64,000 bases of DNA from Lineus longissimus (lineage: Eukaryota > Nemertea > Pilidiophora > Heteronemertea > Lineidae): contig NC_088311.1 in assembly GCF_910592395.1 (NCBI RefSeq), positions 24,336,646-24,400,645 of the forward strand, in the 5' to 3' direction. Positions 1-13,529 of this stretch are shown one piece after another. The notes beneath the pieces are model-generated. The model made no database searches and was not told the DNA's origin. It saw nothing but the letters and a program-made list of their open reading frames with translations. A program made the position numbers and the translations under genes. Position 1 is the first letter of the stretch. Each line of letters starts with the position of its first letter.

Positions 1-95
1 ATAGACTCTCTCACTCACGTCATCTTGACTATTACGGATTCGTAACTGGATGGCCACGCCTTTCGCTGTCTCTTCATTATATTCTTGCCTTACAG

Positions 96-3000
96 TTGAC
101 AGGCGATGGAACCGAGAGCAAACCTGATTGGTATCAAGAACTCAGTGAACAACAGATCACTATGTTTAAAAATGTAAGTATATACAGCTACACAAAAGTC
201 TCCAAGAAAATCTAAATATATTCTCTCTGTCAGCTTAGATTCCATTACACCGTGGTGGATCGGGAGGTTCCAAATGTGTTACCGGTGACGATATCAGAAA
301 ATCAACAGATCATTCTGTTAGCAATCGATTTCATGCCACGTGAGACGTGAAACCCATATTCCGTGTACCTGGTCGGATAAGAATGAGACCCCATGAAAGA
401 TTTGAAATCTGGGTAGCTTGTAATGGTGCGCTCTCCGATTCCTTGCTGGTCGAAGATGGAGTCGATCATCGGCCAATAGCGCTAATCGGCGCCCAGTCAT
501 AAAAGTACAGCTAACGTGTGCGGATGGATGAGAAAAAGGATTTGCTCAGTAATCGATAATTCTAATGTATTTTCCCAGCTTTTTGAGCTCCTGGACCGTG
601 ATGGTGGTGGCAGTATTGATGGCGAGGAGTTGTTTGCGGTGATGAAGGAACTGGACATCGGGGTCACGAAAGAAGAGATTGTCGCCGTAATACGCGACCT
701 CGGCAAGGCCGGCAATGACGAGATCGATTTTGATGAGTTTCTCTACTGCATGTCCTGTCCTGAAAGATGGATGAAAGAGGGTAGGCACATAAACTTACTC
801 TCCGATGGAACGAAATCATGTGACTGCGAAAAAGCAGCAGATTTGAAAACCGCCAGATTCTTCAAGAAAAATGTCTTAATTAATCTCACACACTAACATA
901 AAAGACGAGAAATGTCTATGCAATTGGTTTTTAGTAAAAATTTTCACTTCACAGATCCGGATGAGAGTAAGGCGGGCACCACTGACAATGGAAATGCGAG
1001 AAAATACACAAAGCGCGAGACCATATTCTTCACAGCTATCACCAGGTTTGCCATCAAAAACTCCATGGGCGATATTGAACGGTATTATGCGGCAAAAGCA
1101 CGCCGTACCCCCCACGTGATCGGCCACTACACTGCCGGGGCGCGTCTGATTGGCTTAACCGACAGACAGATTGAACGGCATCTTGCAGATCTCCAGAGGT
1201 CATCCAAAGGCGTGAAGTCCCCGTATGCCAAACCTCTGCGTTTCGTAACTTCATCTAAAAAATCCTCCAAACACAGTGGCAAGTCTCGGAAAAGCGGACA
1301 AGGACAGTTTGAGTCCGTGACAGTCCAGCCACCCTTGCGGCGGGACAAGCGGCAGGAAGAGGCCCGGTCATCGGGACTATGCGACATTGAGGAAGACATG
1401 GCCTTGCTTGTAAGTATGTCACCCTGGATGAAGGCACTTCCAACTCAGACTGAAACTTCTGTCTACAATTTTCTGCTAAAAACATATGTTTGTAAATCCG
1501 CTGATCTTGGAGGGGTTAAGATGAGTTGAGTTGTATTACGTTATTTTGTAATAGGCAATGTTTCATGTTTGGAGGAATATCCGATTTGTCTCAAGTCATG
1601 TATATATATCATCGGTCATTCTCTCTCCAGACACTGCGTGATCTTGCTGATAAAGGAAATATCGTTGCCAAACTCCCAGGTGTTCACCTCGTTCCTCAGA
1701 TCAGACAGAAACTTGGTACGTACCACCAGAGTCTTTCAACAATAGCTTTTGCTAAAGAACAGAGCGTTTGCATTGGCTATATTCAACTGATCGAAGAATT
1801 TGTTCAAGTTCCAGTTACGAAAAAGTACACTTTTCTTGGCTGGGGGCTTGGGTCAACGCGTGACCGAGAGATTTCTGTCCCAGCGCGCGTTTTTCGAACG
1901 GTCGGTGGCTTTGATGTTTTAACCATACGTTCCATAGTACCCTGAGTCAGTCAAACGACTCAGAATTGATTCAGGAATGGCTTCCAGCAGACCCGTGTCT
2001 TCTCTAAACAGGACAAAAGTGAACCAAACAACTCGTTCGCAGACTGCGTATTGCAATGTAATCAATCGAACACCCTAATGCCACTCTATTGATCCACCCC
2101 AAAAAGCTCTATGTTCTTCCTCGTTTTCTACTTTTTTCTCTTCGCGTTCGCTAATAGACAGTCACTCCCGATCTGTTGATAGGCTAATTCAGTAGCTCTT
2201 CGGAGCTGTTCTTTTTCTCCATAAGGCTAAAAGCGCCGTTATCTTAAACATTATACAGAAGAGTAAATCTGATATAATCCATTATTGTAAACCAATTTAA
2301 TGACTCCTTGCAGCAAGTGGTGAAATCGATGTGAACAATCCAATCATGAGCACTCAAAGGAAGCGCAGACAACAAAAGCAAGATACGCCTGAATCGACTG
2401 CTCAGGAGGGTTATGGAAATCCGAACAGCCAAGGTAGGAGGGTACCAACGGGAGCAGAACAAGGGCTTGGAATAACCATCAAATTTTAAACTAATTTACT
2501 TGGGACCCTGGCCGTGCCCGCTCTTGACAGTGAGCTTCCGGCCCTTTGATCTATTCACTTGTTATTTAATACCTCCCTTATGTGTGACTGAGGGGAGCCG
2601 CATGCAACTGACCCAGGTATGCAAGGATGTCCAAGCGGAAGTCAAGTTCAAGTGGTTGTGGGACAGGAGACCTTCCAATGCCTTCTATTCCAGACCATGA
2701 ACGGCGCCGCAGCCAGACTTATGCGCAGACTCCATTTCTATTTCCAGCCAGACCGCACACTGTCCACGGAACAAGTAAGATTCAGCATGATAGTATACCC
2801 CCTTATGGTACTGCTTGGAAGGTCCCCTACACGACAACTTCAAGCAGGGAGATGTTGCCTTTGCCTCACATCAAACTTAGCGTTAAAGGAGCTCCAACCA
2901 TTAACGACCTACCACAGATCAGAAAGGAGGTAATGGACAATTCAGTTCAGTTCTTTGATTTTGAAAGCAGTTGTTTTTGGTTGTGTTCCATTCTGCGTCA

Positions 3001-3694
3001 GAAGTGATTGCTGTTGCCAAAGTTACAATACATTCTTCCCTTCAAAATTGGTCGACGGTGCAAGAGTGTGGTCAGAATCCCAGTCTGCGATATATAGTCT
3101 ACTCTCACTGGCGTGTTTTTCAAAAGCCACTGACCATGCCGACTTACCGGCGGTGAATGTCAATCCTAGTCTTCTATGAAGGATGGATCCGGGGATGGAT
3201 TGCACGCAACGCCGGTAGATCGGCAAGGCTTTTGGCATGTTTGATCAAGGTCTATTTCTTCAAGGCACAGCACTTTGAAGAGATGCCAGCGGATACCTCT
3301 TCTCCTTAGTCAAACTCGTATTCATCCAGAAATATTGGAACCGTCTGCGGAGTAGGATATGGAAGGCTACGACGAGGCCTTTTAGATTAAAATCATCGAT
3401 TCCGTCTAAATCACTTTTCAGGTGTCGTCTGCTGTGAACGGCTACTACTCCAAGCTGCGGAAGAGAACCGTACGTACCGCTTGGAATCACTGGGGTGACC
3501 TGCATGCGGACCAGATACATTCAAAGACCCTCCAGGCAAACCTCTGGAGATCCTACAAGGCGTACTCCCCGTGCAGGGAAGAAGAGGCCTTCGTCATCTG
3601 TCCGTGGATCCCTGGCCCTGTAGGGATCAAGTGTGGTGGTGGCAGGTGCAGCGTCAATTCAACAGCAACCATGTCAAGACCAGTCAGTGTCTAA
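96..3694 (+). CDS. EF-hand domain protein, 3' part of gene (unrecognised)
   Basis: I do not recognise this gene; its 5' part lies left of the window. Exons with consistent GT-AG borders and phases are 96-173, 579-780, 955-1409, 1631-1715 and 2314-2433, then about 2617-2929 and 3422-3694, ending in TAA. Exons 1-2 encode a calmodulin-like EF-hand pair: the first 12-residue loop, DRDGGGSIDGEE, has all calcium ligands, while the second (GKAGNDEIDFDE) has lost the acidic residues at positions 1 and 3, so it is probably weak or silent. The rest is basic and Ser/Lys-rich with no known domain; the last exon has Trp- and Cys-containing stretches. The border near 2617 is unresolved: the frame open to 2929 (beginning MSKRKSSSSG) fits exon 3422 in phase but not the donor at 2433, so a small exon may be missing from my model. 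A calcium-binding role is inferred from the EF-hand only. Confidence 0.6.
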
Positions 3695-4976
3695 TTTGAA
3701 ATACTAATGTATCTATATCATACTAACTAAAACCAAATCCTCAGCTGTGAAAATTATCTTCTTGTATTTATTGACGATTTGACAGCTAACAGGTTTATCT
3801 ATACACATATTAAAAGATAAAACTACACTAATGTTTTGATGATAATTACAGTGAAACCTTCCTTAGTGGACACCTTTCTACTAAGGACACTAATTCTCTG
3901 CCCTAAACTCAATATTTCATTTATTTCACAATTCAATGTTCATAGGTCCATCACCAACACTCCGTCCACCCCTTCTAACCAAACTACCCCGGAGCTGATT
4001 CAACACAGAAGTTTCCAACACCAGGTGCGAATTTAATCGTCAATCATTTCAGAGATATGTGAAACATTATGATGACTCTAGCCTCCTGATTATGATGGCG
4101 ATATCCTGGTTAGCTCCAATTGGCCATTAGCCTAACGTGCCACGCTAACGAGCATGTACAGTTACTACAACCTGCGACAAAGACACGACAACATGACAAA
4201 TGACGGCAATTCAACCGATCAGCGGCCACTTTAAAACCACAATCGCCATGTTGTCATGATTCCATCGGGGCAACTACACTTGTTTCAGCGGTGTTTTAAT
4301 TTAAATGGTCAGAGCACTTAATGAATGCACATTTACAGAGCACAACCATTCTCAATCAAAATGACCAAGCACTACATAATACAAACCAATCTGAGACGTT
4401 AAGAAAAGCATTTGAATGTATACATGAACAAATAGGAGATGCATTCTACACAGTTGATATTGTCATCCTGACTACATGATATTACACGATAGTTACCCAC
4501 TCGGGCGTCCCTGTGAAGATGGTGATCGCAGTTTTCATGTAAAAAAAATCAGTCTGAGAGTAAGAAATCAGTGGAGGAGAGCTGAAGAGATTCTTTTTAA
4601 GTTCTTAACATGTCAAAATTCATCCAGTGAACATTGGAGCAATTTCATTTCATTGATGTGTGATACTGATATGATTTAACATGTTTAATGAACTCTTGAA
4701 GAACTCCCATCTAGCTCATTATCCGTTTGCATCATAGAGGGAGCCTTTGTCAGATCTGAATTATGACACAATTCCACTCTTCTCCATACATTGATATGTT
4801 GTTATCACCATTTGCACAAGAACAGACACATTAAGTATCGGTATACCAACCCACAGTTGGAGACCCTGTGACCACATATATACCAGGTAAATGACCCAAC
4901 GGCACTAACCCAATAACTTAGTATCCTTAAGGTATGTTATAAGTAAATAGAATAACTCTGGAGTAATCCATTGCCT
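3695..4976. other. Intergenic, between convergent EF-hand gene and CMPK1
   Basis: This is non-coding, AT-rich sequence between the 3' ends of two convergent genes. I see no gene. A pogo/Tigger-like transposon end starts at 3847 and is listed separately. Confidence 0.6.
3847..3895 (+). mobile_element. Possible pogo/Tigger-type terminal repeat remnant
   Basis: A TA dinucleotide at 3847-3848 is followed by CAGTGAAACC and then a GTGGACAC-like segment. This resembles the terminal inverted repeat of Tc1/mariner-superfamily pogo/Tigger elements. I did not find the matching opposite end nearby, so this could be a solo relic or chance. Confidence 0.3.
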
Positions 4977-6829
<1,853 letters not shown>

Positions 6830-8062
6830 TGTTCTCACGCCTGACAGCTTGACTTTGGCAAAATAGGTATAAAGACAAAGTGATTTGTTGTTGTTGTAGT
6901 GGTAGGGGGAGAGGGCAGGTCGAAAACTTGTCACCAGGTTGGCAAGCCCACTCAAAATATTCCGTTTACACAGCTTGAATTTGTGATGCACACAGAAAAC
7001 GTGTCAATATTGTGTTCAGTGACGATTCAAGCTCGTGGTTGTTCACGCATTGGTTTGATTATCTGTAAATAGCTGATAGACAAGAAAGATAAACCGGCAA
7101 CGTTGCAAATCTCAGATGTGTCATGCAGGATGTATAATACATGGTGCATTTCGATAGGGGCCTGGGTTCTACTACAATACACGTTCATTTGTACCACACT
7201 AGCATATGACAGAGCACCTGCTGGTGAGACTGATGGAAGCGTTAAAAACGGTAAGCCTGCAGACGTCCAAAAGCCTGTGCGTACTCAGGCTGTAAAACCA
7301 TGATGAGTGAATGTTGTTTCCTTGGGCAATGCACTTTACCAGGTGATTGCTGTCAGTGGATGTGCATCCTTTGGACACAAGACACTTAACTAGCTTCCAG
7401 ATTGTCAAATGTGGGAATTTTACTAGGTCAGCGGAAGATCTAGATCCCTTGGGCAAGACACTTAGCCAGCTTGATGAAGAAACCGGGGTTGAACCTCGGG
7501 TAAGATATTTTACTGGGTGGGATCTACTAGGATTGATAATACGAAGTGGTCATTTATGACTATACATGCATTTTTATATTTGTCCATCCTGGCGCTGCCA
7601 GTGGCATGCGTTCAATATACTTGGCCTCTTGATATTTCAAACGACATTTTTATACGACGTATAGGAGTGAAAATATCGGCTTCATGAACCCATAGTTATC
7701 TCATTTGGCGTCACACTATTAATATTTAAGTGACTTTTTCGTCATGGGTTCGTCAATTGATTTATGGGTTTACCATGTCCAAGATCATCTTCACCAGCTC
7801 TTCATGGTGAAATATTTGACCGTCCCAATTTACATATATATACACCATGGTGAATCGCAGCGGACACCATGGTGAAAGGAGACACCGTAGGCCTACTAAT
7901 AATACATCTTCCATGTCAAAGGTCCGAGGACAAATCCTCGTCACATCCAGGTCTTATTCATCTTTGCACTTGACTAACCATGGTATGCGAATTTAAAAGC
8001 AAACAACTCAAACCGGGCTTTTTTTCTTTTTTATGTTGTGACTCTTACAATCCATGTGCGCC
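6830..8062. other. CMPK1 upstream region up to the retrotransposon
   Basis: This is the 5' flank of CMPK1. No coding exon is evident. It contains a possible tRNA-derived SINE relic near 7310-7510, and the palindrome CACCATGGTG occurs twice near 7840-7875. The promoter of CMPK1 must lie here, but I could not assign a TATA box or start site. Confidence 0.5.
7310..7515 (-). mobile_element. Possible tRNA-derived SINE-like repeat
   Basis: On the minus strand, near 7485-7500, the sequence has a Pol III B-box-like motif (GGTTCAACCCC). Two related half-units share ACAAGACACTTA / GCAAGACACTTA and TTTTACTAGGT / TTTTACTGGGT. The phrase 'CTTGGGCAAGACACTT' is common in metazoan interspersed repeats as I recall. 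No clear A box or tail was identified. Confidence 0.25.
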
Positions 8063-8066
8063 ACTG
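8063..8066. repeat. Target-site duplication, left copy (ACTG)
   Basis: The four bases ACTG immediately precede the left LTR and recur directly after the right LTR at 16197-16200. This marks the insertion site of the element. Confidence 0.75.
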
Positions 8067-9298
8067 TGTAACGACCGTCCTTGTGAATGGAATTGTCGTT
8101 AATGAGTTCCCGTCAACCCCTGGCAAAATGAATGAACCTTCACCAGCGTTGACGAGAACCAGAGTTTGTGGGGGTGTGCATTGACCGATAAATTATAAGC
8201 GCTAGAATATACCCAAAATATGTTTATTATGAACAAACTAGATTCCAGATTTCACTTCACATTCATCCAACCCAATAAACTGCATGGCCAACCAGATATG
8301 ACCCCAGGTTACCCAAATTCCTTCTCACCACACTTGTTCTACCAACAACCCAGAAGCCTAAATTCCCCTGTCAAAACGACATCTAATTGGAGGAGAAATC
8401 ACCTATTAATCAAAGTACCAGTCAGATGAACCAAAGCCAATGTAAATCTATACAGGGTGGCCCAAAACAGTTCACCAACCAAGACATGGAACACTCCGAA
8501 CTAAGATTCCCCAGAACTTGTATCACCTGGAATCACTTTCTGATTATGTAACTCAAAACCTATGCCAAGCAGGGAAGTCAGAACAAGATTAAACACTATC
8601 AAAATCCAGTATAAAACAAGTGACATGATCATGACATGTCGGACAGGAATTGTGGGCAACTTTGCCCAGCTTCTTCACACAAAGTTCCAACTCAAACAAA
8701 CTAAAAGAAACCTCAGGAAAACCCGGTCAGTCTGGCCATAACAGGATATTGACAAACCCAGCCCTAGAGGCACACGAAGGGGGTAAAATTATAGGTCACA
8801 TGGCAGAAATACGGAACTCGGAATTTGAGGATTTATACTCACAAGAAAAGCCAAAAGTCAGCAAACGTTCCCATGTACATGACATACATGGTGAAGATTG
8901 GGCGTGTCACACCATGCAGCGGTTCAGAGAGATGAGACAAAAATGTAGGCTCTACTCAGCCATAGGAACCAAGCAAAATCACAGAAAGAAAAGGTCTACC
9001 CGTCTGGTAGCAAACGCGCTAGGTATGGACACTGATCAAAGCTAGGGCCCAGTTTTATACAGAAAGATTACCTCATCTCAACGAACCAATGCCTGCCGTA
9101 ACAGCCAGAATTCACCAACCCTATTACAAAGTAAGCCACACAAAAGAAGCTAAAATCATTAGCCCAGAACACAAAGGAGACCAACGATCATCACTTGAAA
9201 ATACCTCAGGAGATTACCAAATTATAGGCCCAAGCAAACCAGGTCAAAATTATGACATAACCATTAACCATGCAAGGCCCATAACGACTTCCGTTACA
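8067..9298 (-). repeat. 3' LTR of the Gypsy element
   Basis: A direct repeat of 14965-16196, 1,232 bp. Its ends are the short inverted repeat TGTAAC...GTTACA, as expected for integrase-processed TG...CA termini. I noticed no base difference from the other copy on reading. Short open frames inside it (for example 8650-9045) have no recognisable product. Confidence 0.93.
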
Positions 9299-9302
9299 AC
9301 TA

Positions 9303-9315
9303 CCCCCCTCCCTCT
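9303..9315 (-). other. Polypurine tract (plus-strand primer)
   Basis: Read on the minus strand, an uninterrupted purine run, AGAGGGAGGGGGG, lies four bases inside the 3' LTR. This is the position where reverse transcription primes plus-strand synthesis. Confidence 0.8.
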
Positions 9316-9500
9316 AAAAATGTCATGCCCTCATGACATCAAAAATGCACAAAATATCAAAACATGTTCAAATACAAAGTCACCAAACATCACGACACAT
9401 CTGGAAATCAAGCAGAAAAATTACTATATGCTCTTCAGTTTCCCATCTCATCTCCTAAACCTGGAAAATGACAGAAATTATCTAAATTACTATGATTCCA

Positions 9501-12500
9501 TCACGTCCCTTCAAGGTTGACCCTGGAAAGGCTGAAATTTCTGCATCTCATTACAAAATCATTTCGAAATCGAAATGGCAGTTCTATTTTCCGACCCCTC
9601 CTAGTACGGATTGGCGAGACCGCAGGCACAACAACCACAGGCTCGGTTTCCACTTCCACATCCTCCGGGTCAAAGTCTATCGCATCATCCTGCCACTCCA
9701 CTTCTCCTGGTACATCCCTCCCAGATTCTGGAACAGTCACAGTCACATCACGCGGTTCAACAGCAGCAGCCGCTTGCTCAGTATTTGACTGAGACAACTG
9801 CTCAGGCGCCACTTGATCTGAGTAACACGGTTTTAGCCTATTGAAATGCACTACGTACGATTTGCGTCCGCCCTCCAGCTGAATCTTAAAATTCACGTCT
9901 GATAGCACTTTCACTATCACGAATGGTCCAGTCCACGGCTTATGCAACTTCCGACTCAATCCACGCTTGACCGCCGGCGAATGCAACCAAACACGATCTC
10001 CTAACTCGAACTTTTTCCCATGCTTCCTCGAATCGTACACCACTTTCTGTCTCTTGTGTGCGGCACCCAAACTCTCCTCAACCATGTCAAAAGCCGACCT
10101 CATTCTCTGCTCAACATCCTCTGCGTAAGTACCAACGTCATCACACGGCTCACCAGGTGGTCTACCAGCAACGAACGACAACGGCGTCACCATCTCTCGT
10201 CCCAACATCAACCGTGCAGGCGTGAAACCAGTGGACTCCTGGACGCTAGAATTGTAAGCATATTGAATCATTGGCAAGTATTCCACCCAGTCTCTCTGAT
10301 GATCATCAACAAACTTCGACAAAGCCGTGCAAAGTGTTCTCATATATCGTTCTGCCAAACCATCACCTTGTGGGTGGTAACTCGTAGTTCGGGTTTTCAA
10401 GATTCCTAAAATCTTAGCAAGCTCAGACATAAGATTCGACTCAAAATTAGGCCCTTTATCAGAATGCCAGCTCCATGGGATTCCGAACCTAGTGATGAAA
10501 TTGTCAACTAAAACTCTGGCTACCACAGCAGCCTCCTGACAAGGTAAAGGATACAATTCTACCCACTTTGTCAGATAGTCCTGGACGACCAAAATCACGC
10601 GATTGTAATCTTTACCAGCCGGAAACGGTCCAACGATGTCCATTCCAATCCTATCAAGCGGTCTGCAAACCAACATGTCCTGAAGAGGTGCTCGCCTATG
10701 AGGTATCGGACTACGACGCCGCTCACATGTCCTGCACTTCTTGATCTGCTCCTTCACAAACGCATCCAAGCCTGTAAAATAGAAAGTCTGACGTATACGC
10801 CTTAGGGTTTTATGCACCCCAAAATGACCAGCTGTGTTATCAGAGTGTCCCAATCGGAAAATTTCTAATTTCATACTATCAGGAACCACTACACGAAGTT
10901 CACTACTGTTCTCTCTCATTGACTCCCATCTGTAGTAAACCAAATCATTCTTCAGTTCTAACTGACCAAACACCGACCACCAACGACGAAGGGCGAATGA
11001 GAACTGGAGCAACTTCGATTTCGGCGGACGTTCTCCAGCTTCCAACCACTTCCGAACAGTCTTTAGGTCACCATCAGCTTTCTGCGCCTCCACTATACCT
11101 GCAGGAGCATCAACATCTATTCTCAAAACACGACAAAACTCAGACTCAGGGCTAGCTAAACTACATGTACGAGTGCATTCCTCAGCTTCCACCTGGGTAC
11201 TCAGATCCTCTATAATTGATTCTTGAATGTCACTTATTGGTTCACTAATGGAATGTTCATGCTCTTCACCCTCCTCCAGGGGATATCTACTTAAACTGTC
11301 CGCATTTACATGCTTCTCACCTGGCCTATGCATAATCTTAAACCGGAATGAAGCCAAATACTCCAACCAGCGAGCAACCTGACCTTCTGGGTCTTTAAAA
11401 TTAAACAGCCAGCGTAAGGAACCATGATCTGTTCTCAGTACGAACTCCTTCCCCACCAGGTAATGTCGGAATTGCTTGATGAAATAAACTACCGCCAGCA
11501 GTTCACGGCGTGTGACAGAGTAGTTTCTCTCAGCTTTCGACAAAACCCGGCTGCCATAAGCCACAACTTGTTCACCCCCAGACTCATTCACCTGTCCTAA
11601 GATTCCAGAGATACTATGACCACTAGCATCCGTATCCAAAATAAACTCTTTCCTTGGATCAGGATAGGCTAACACCGGAGCGGTACACAACTTTTCCTTC
11701 AACAATTCAAATGCACGTTCACACTCAGCTGTCCATACCCAATCCACCTGTTTCTTTGTCAAATTATATAACGGGGTAGCAATCTCCCCAAACCGTAGCA
11801 CAAAACGACGATAATACGCACAAAGGCCCAAGAAACTCTTCAGCTGGGTGACAGTTTTAGGCCTCGGCCATTCTTTTACCTTCTGTATCTTGGACCAAGA
11901 TGTCTTTACTCCATCCCTACCAACCACATGACCAAGATACTCCACTTCACGTCTACACAGCAAACACTTCTTACACTTCAGTTTCAACCCGGCAGCTCCC
12001 AAACGGTCAAACACCTTCTGGATATCTGCAAGATGCTGAGAATATGTTGACGAAAAAATGACCACATCATCCAAATAAATTATGGCAATCTCCCACTGCA
12101 ACCCAGCCAAAACCAACTCCATTAAACGCTCAAAAGTACTTGGGGCCCCACAAAGTCCAAATGGCATCCTAGTAAACTGATATAGCCCATGGCGTCCCAC
12201 TGAGAAGGCAGTCTTAGCAGCCGAATCAGGATCCATTTCACATTGCCAATAAGCGGAAGCTAAATCTAGAGTTGAAAACCACTTGGCCCCTCTCAAAGCG
12301 TCTAAGTTATCAGTAATATTGGGCAAAGGGTAACTGTCAAACTTGGTGACCGAATTCAGTTTCTTGTAATTAATACAAAACCTAGTGCTGCCATCTTTTT
12401 TTTTCACCAATACTACCCCACTTCTCCAAGGAGAGCTTGAAGGCTCAATCACCCCCTGCTTCAACATATCCTGTACACATTTCTCAGCCTCAGCATACTT

Positions 12501-13529
12501 ATGAATAGGTAACCGGCGCACTGGTTCTCGCAAAGGAGGAGAATCCCCAGTATCTATACTATGTCTGACTACATCTGTACGACCCAAGTCCATGTCACCC
12601 TTAGAAAACACATGTTCATTCTTCAGCAACAGCTTGTACAAATCAGCGGCCTGTGCCTCATCAAGTTCACCAAGACTCTCTTCATACAACTTCTGCAAAG
12701 GTTCTGACAACTTATCTTCAGTTTCACCAACCTTGAGATCAGTCTCCTGCTGCGACTCAAAAGGTTGTAATATAGCAATACACTGACCTTTTTGCAAAAT
12801 GTATGGTTCCTTGTGAACATTCATCAGTCGTACTGGTACAGCGTTCTTGTCGACGGAGACCACCGACCTGGCCACCAATGGTCTGTTTCCGGACAACGAA
12901 AAACCATGATGCACACCTTCCATCATTCCCTCCTGCAACCGCAGCGCGCCCCTTCTTCTAATTCTCCCAGTCAACACAACTTCCGACGATGGTGGTATGG
13001 TGGTAGTCTCCCCGACAAAAACCCTGTAACAAGAAAATGCCAAGTCAGGTTGGTTATAATGAATGGGCACACACCCACAAAACAATCGCAACAATCTATG
13101 TCCTAAATCCAGGGAAGCTTTCATTGGTGAAAGAAAATCCATCCCCAAGACACACAACCCAGGCACAGCGGCAACTACCACTGGCCCTACAAAAGTATGC
13201 TGTCTACCAGGACGAGGACTTGGCAAATCTGGAAACTCCAACTTAGCATTAATTTCTCCTAAGACTGGCAAGGTACCCCCAGATGCATTCAAAATTTCCA
13301 TATCATATGGCATCAAAGGCGCCCCACCAGACACATTCATTTTCTGATGTAAATCTTCTGAAATAATTGTACAAGTTGAACCTGTATCCAGCAAAGCCAT
13401 GAACTCTACCCCATGCATCAAAATTCTAACATGTGCAGATTGCCCCCGCACATAATCAAAAGCCTCAGGCTGACCCCTCTCAGGGTTCAGTTCAGAAGAG
13501 CCAGCCCCATCTAAAAATGTGGATTTCCC
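9501..13529 (-). CDS. pol: Retrotransposon Pol polyprotein (PR-RT-RH-IN)
   Basis: The frame is open from 13544 to the TGA at 9501-9503. It lies in the -1 frame relative to gag, so translation presumably enters through the slip site at 13523-13529. Residue numbers count from 13451. Protease: LLDTGST near 20-26. Reverse transcriptase: about 300-520, with the active site YLDD at 459-462. RNase H: begins around DTDAS at 606-610. Integrase: zinc region with H869, H876, C906 and C909, then the catalytic triad D938, D998 and E1034 with 35 residues between the last two. A GPF module follows near the C-terminus, then an acidic tail. There are no internal stops and every catalytic residue checked is present, so the protein looks functional. 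I see no convincing chromodomain. Confidence 0.93.
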   Translation of the reverse strand, partial: GKSTFLDGAGSSELNPERGQPEAFDYVRGQSAHVRILMHGVEFMALLDTGSTCTIISEDLHQKMNVSGGAPLMPYDMEILNASGGTLPVLGEINAKLEFPDLPSPRPGRQHTFVGPVVVAAVPGLCVLGMDFLSPMKASLDLGHRLLRLFCGCVPIHYNQPDLAFSCYRVFVGETTTIPPSSEVVLTGRIRRRGALRLQEGMMEGVHHGFSLSGNRPLVARSVVSVDKNAVPVRLMNVHKEPYILQKGQCIAILQPFESQQETDLKVGETEDKLSEPLQKLYEESLGELDEAQAADLYKLLLKNEHVFSKGDMDLGRTDVVRHSIDTGDSPPLREPVRRLPIHKYAEAEKCVQDMLKQGVIEPSSSPWRSGVVLVKKKDGSTRFCINYKKLNSVTKFDSYPLPNITDNLDALRGAKWFSTLDLASAYWQCEMDPDSAAKTAFSVGRHGLYQFTRMPFGLCGAPSTFERLMELVLAGLQWEIAIIYLDDVVIFSSTYSQHLADIQKVFDRLGAAGLKLKCKKCLLCRREVEYLGHVVGRDGVKTSWSKIQKVKEWPRPKTVTQLKSFLGLCAYYRRFVLRFGEIATPLYNLTKKQVDWVWTAECERAFELLKEKLCTAPVLAYPDPRKEFILDTDASGHSISGILGQVNESGGEQVVAYGSRVLSKAERNYSVTRRELLAVVYFIKQFRHYLVGKEFVLRTDHGSLRWLFNFKDPEGQVARWLEYLASFRFKIMHRPGEKHVNADSLSRYPLEEGEEHEHSISEPISDIQESIIEDLSTQVEAEECTRTCSLASPESEFCRVLRIDVDAPAGIVEAQKADGDLKTVRKWLEAGERPPKSKLLQFSFALRRWWSVFGQLELKNDLVYYRWESMRENSSELRVVVPDSMKLEIFRLGHSDNTAGHFGVHKTLRRIRQTFYFTGLDAFVKEQIKKCRTCERRRSPIPHRRAPLQDMLVCRPLDRIGMDIVGPFPAGKDYNRVILVVQDYLTKWVELYPLPCQEAAVVARVLVDNFITRFGIPWSWHSDKGPNFESNLMSELAKILGILKTRTTSYHPQGDGLAERYMRTLCTALSKFVDDHQRDWVEYLPMIQYAYNSSVQESTGFTPARLMLGREMVTPLSFVAGRPPGEPCDDVGTYAEDVEQRMRSAFDMVEESLGAAHKRQKVVYDSRKHGKKFELGDRVWLHSPAVKRGLSRKLHKPWTGPFVIVKVLSDVNFKIQLEGGRKSYVVHFNRLKPCYSDQVAPEQLSQSNTEQAAAAVEPRDVTVTVPESGRDVPGEVEWQDDAIDFDPEDVEVETEPVVVVPAVSPIRTRRGRKIELPFRFRNDFVMRCRNFSLSRVNLEGT

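Noticed and set aside
6830-6991. A 54-residue basic N-terminal extension of CMPK1 resembling a mitochondrial presequence
   Set aside because: It begins with GTG, not ATG, and no in-frame ATG exists between the upstream TGA and the MSSGD start. It is 5' UTR read in frame.
8650-9045. 131-residue open frame found twice (also 15548-15943)
   Set aside because: It lies inside the two LTRs and is duplicated for that reason; no domain and opposite orientation to the element.
12792-13347. Plus-strand open frames over the retrotransposon
   Set aside because: They are antisense shadows of pol with no recognisable product.
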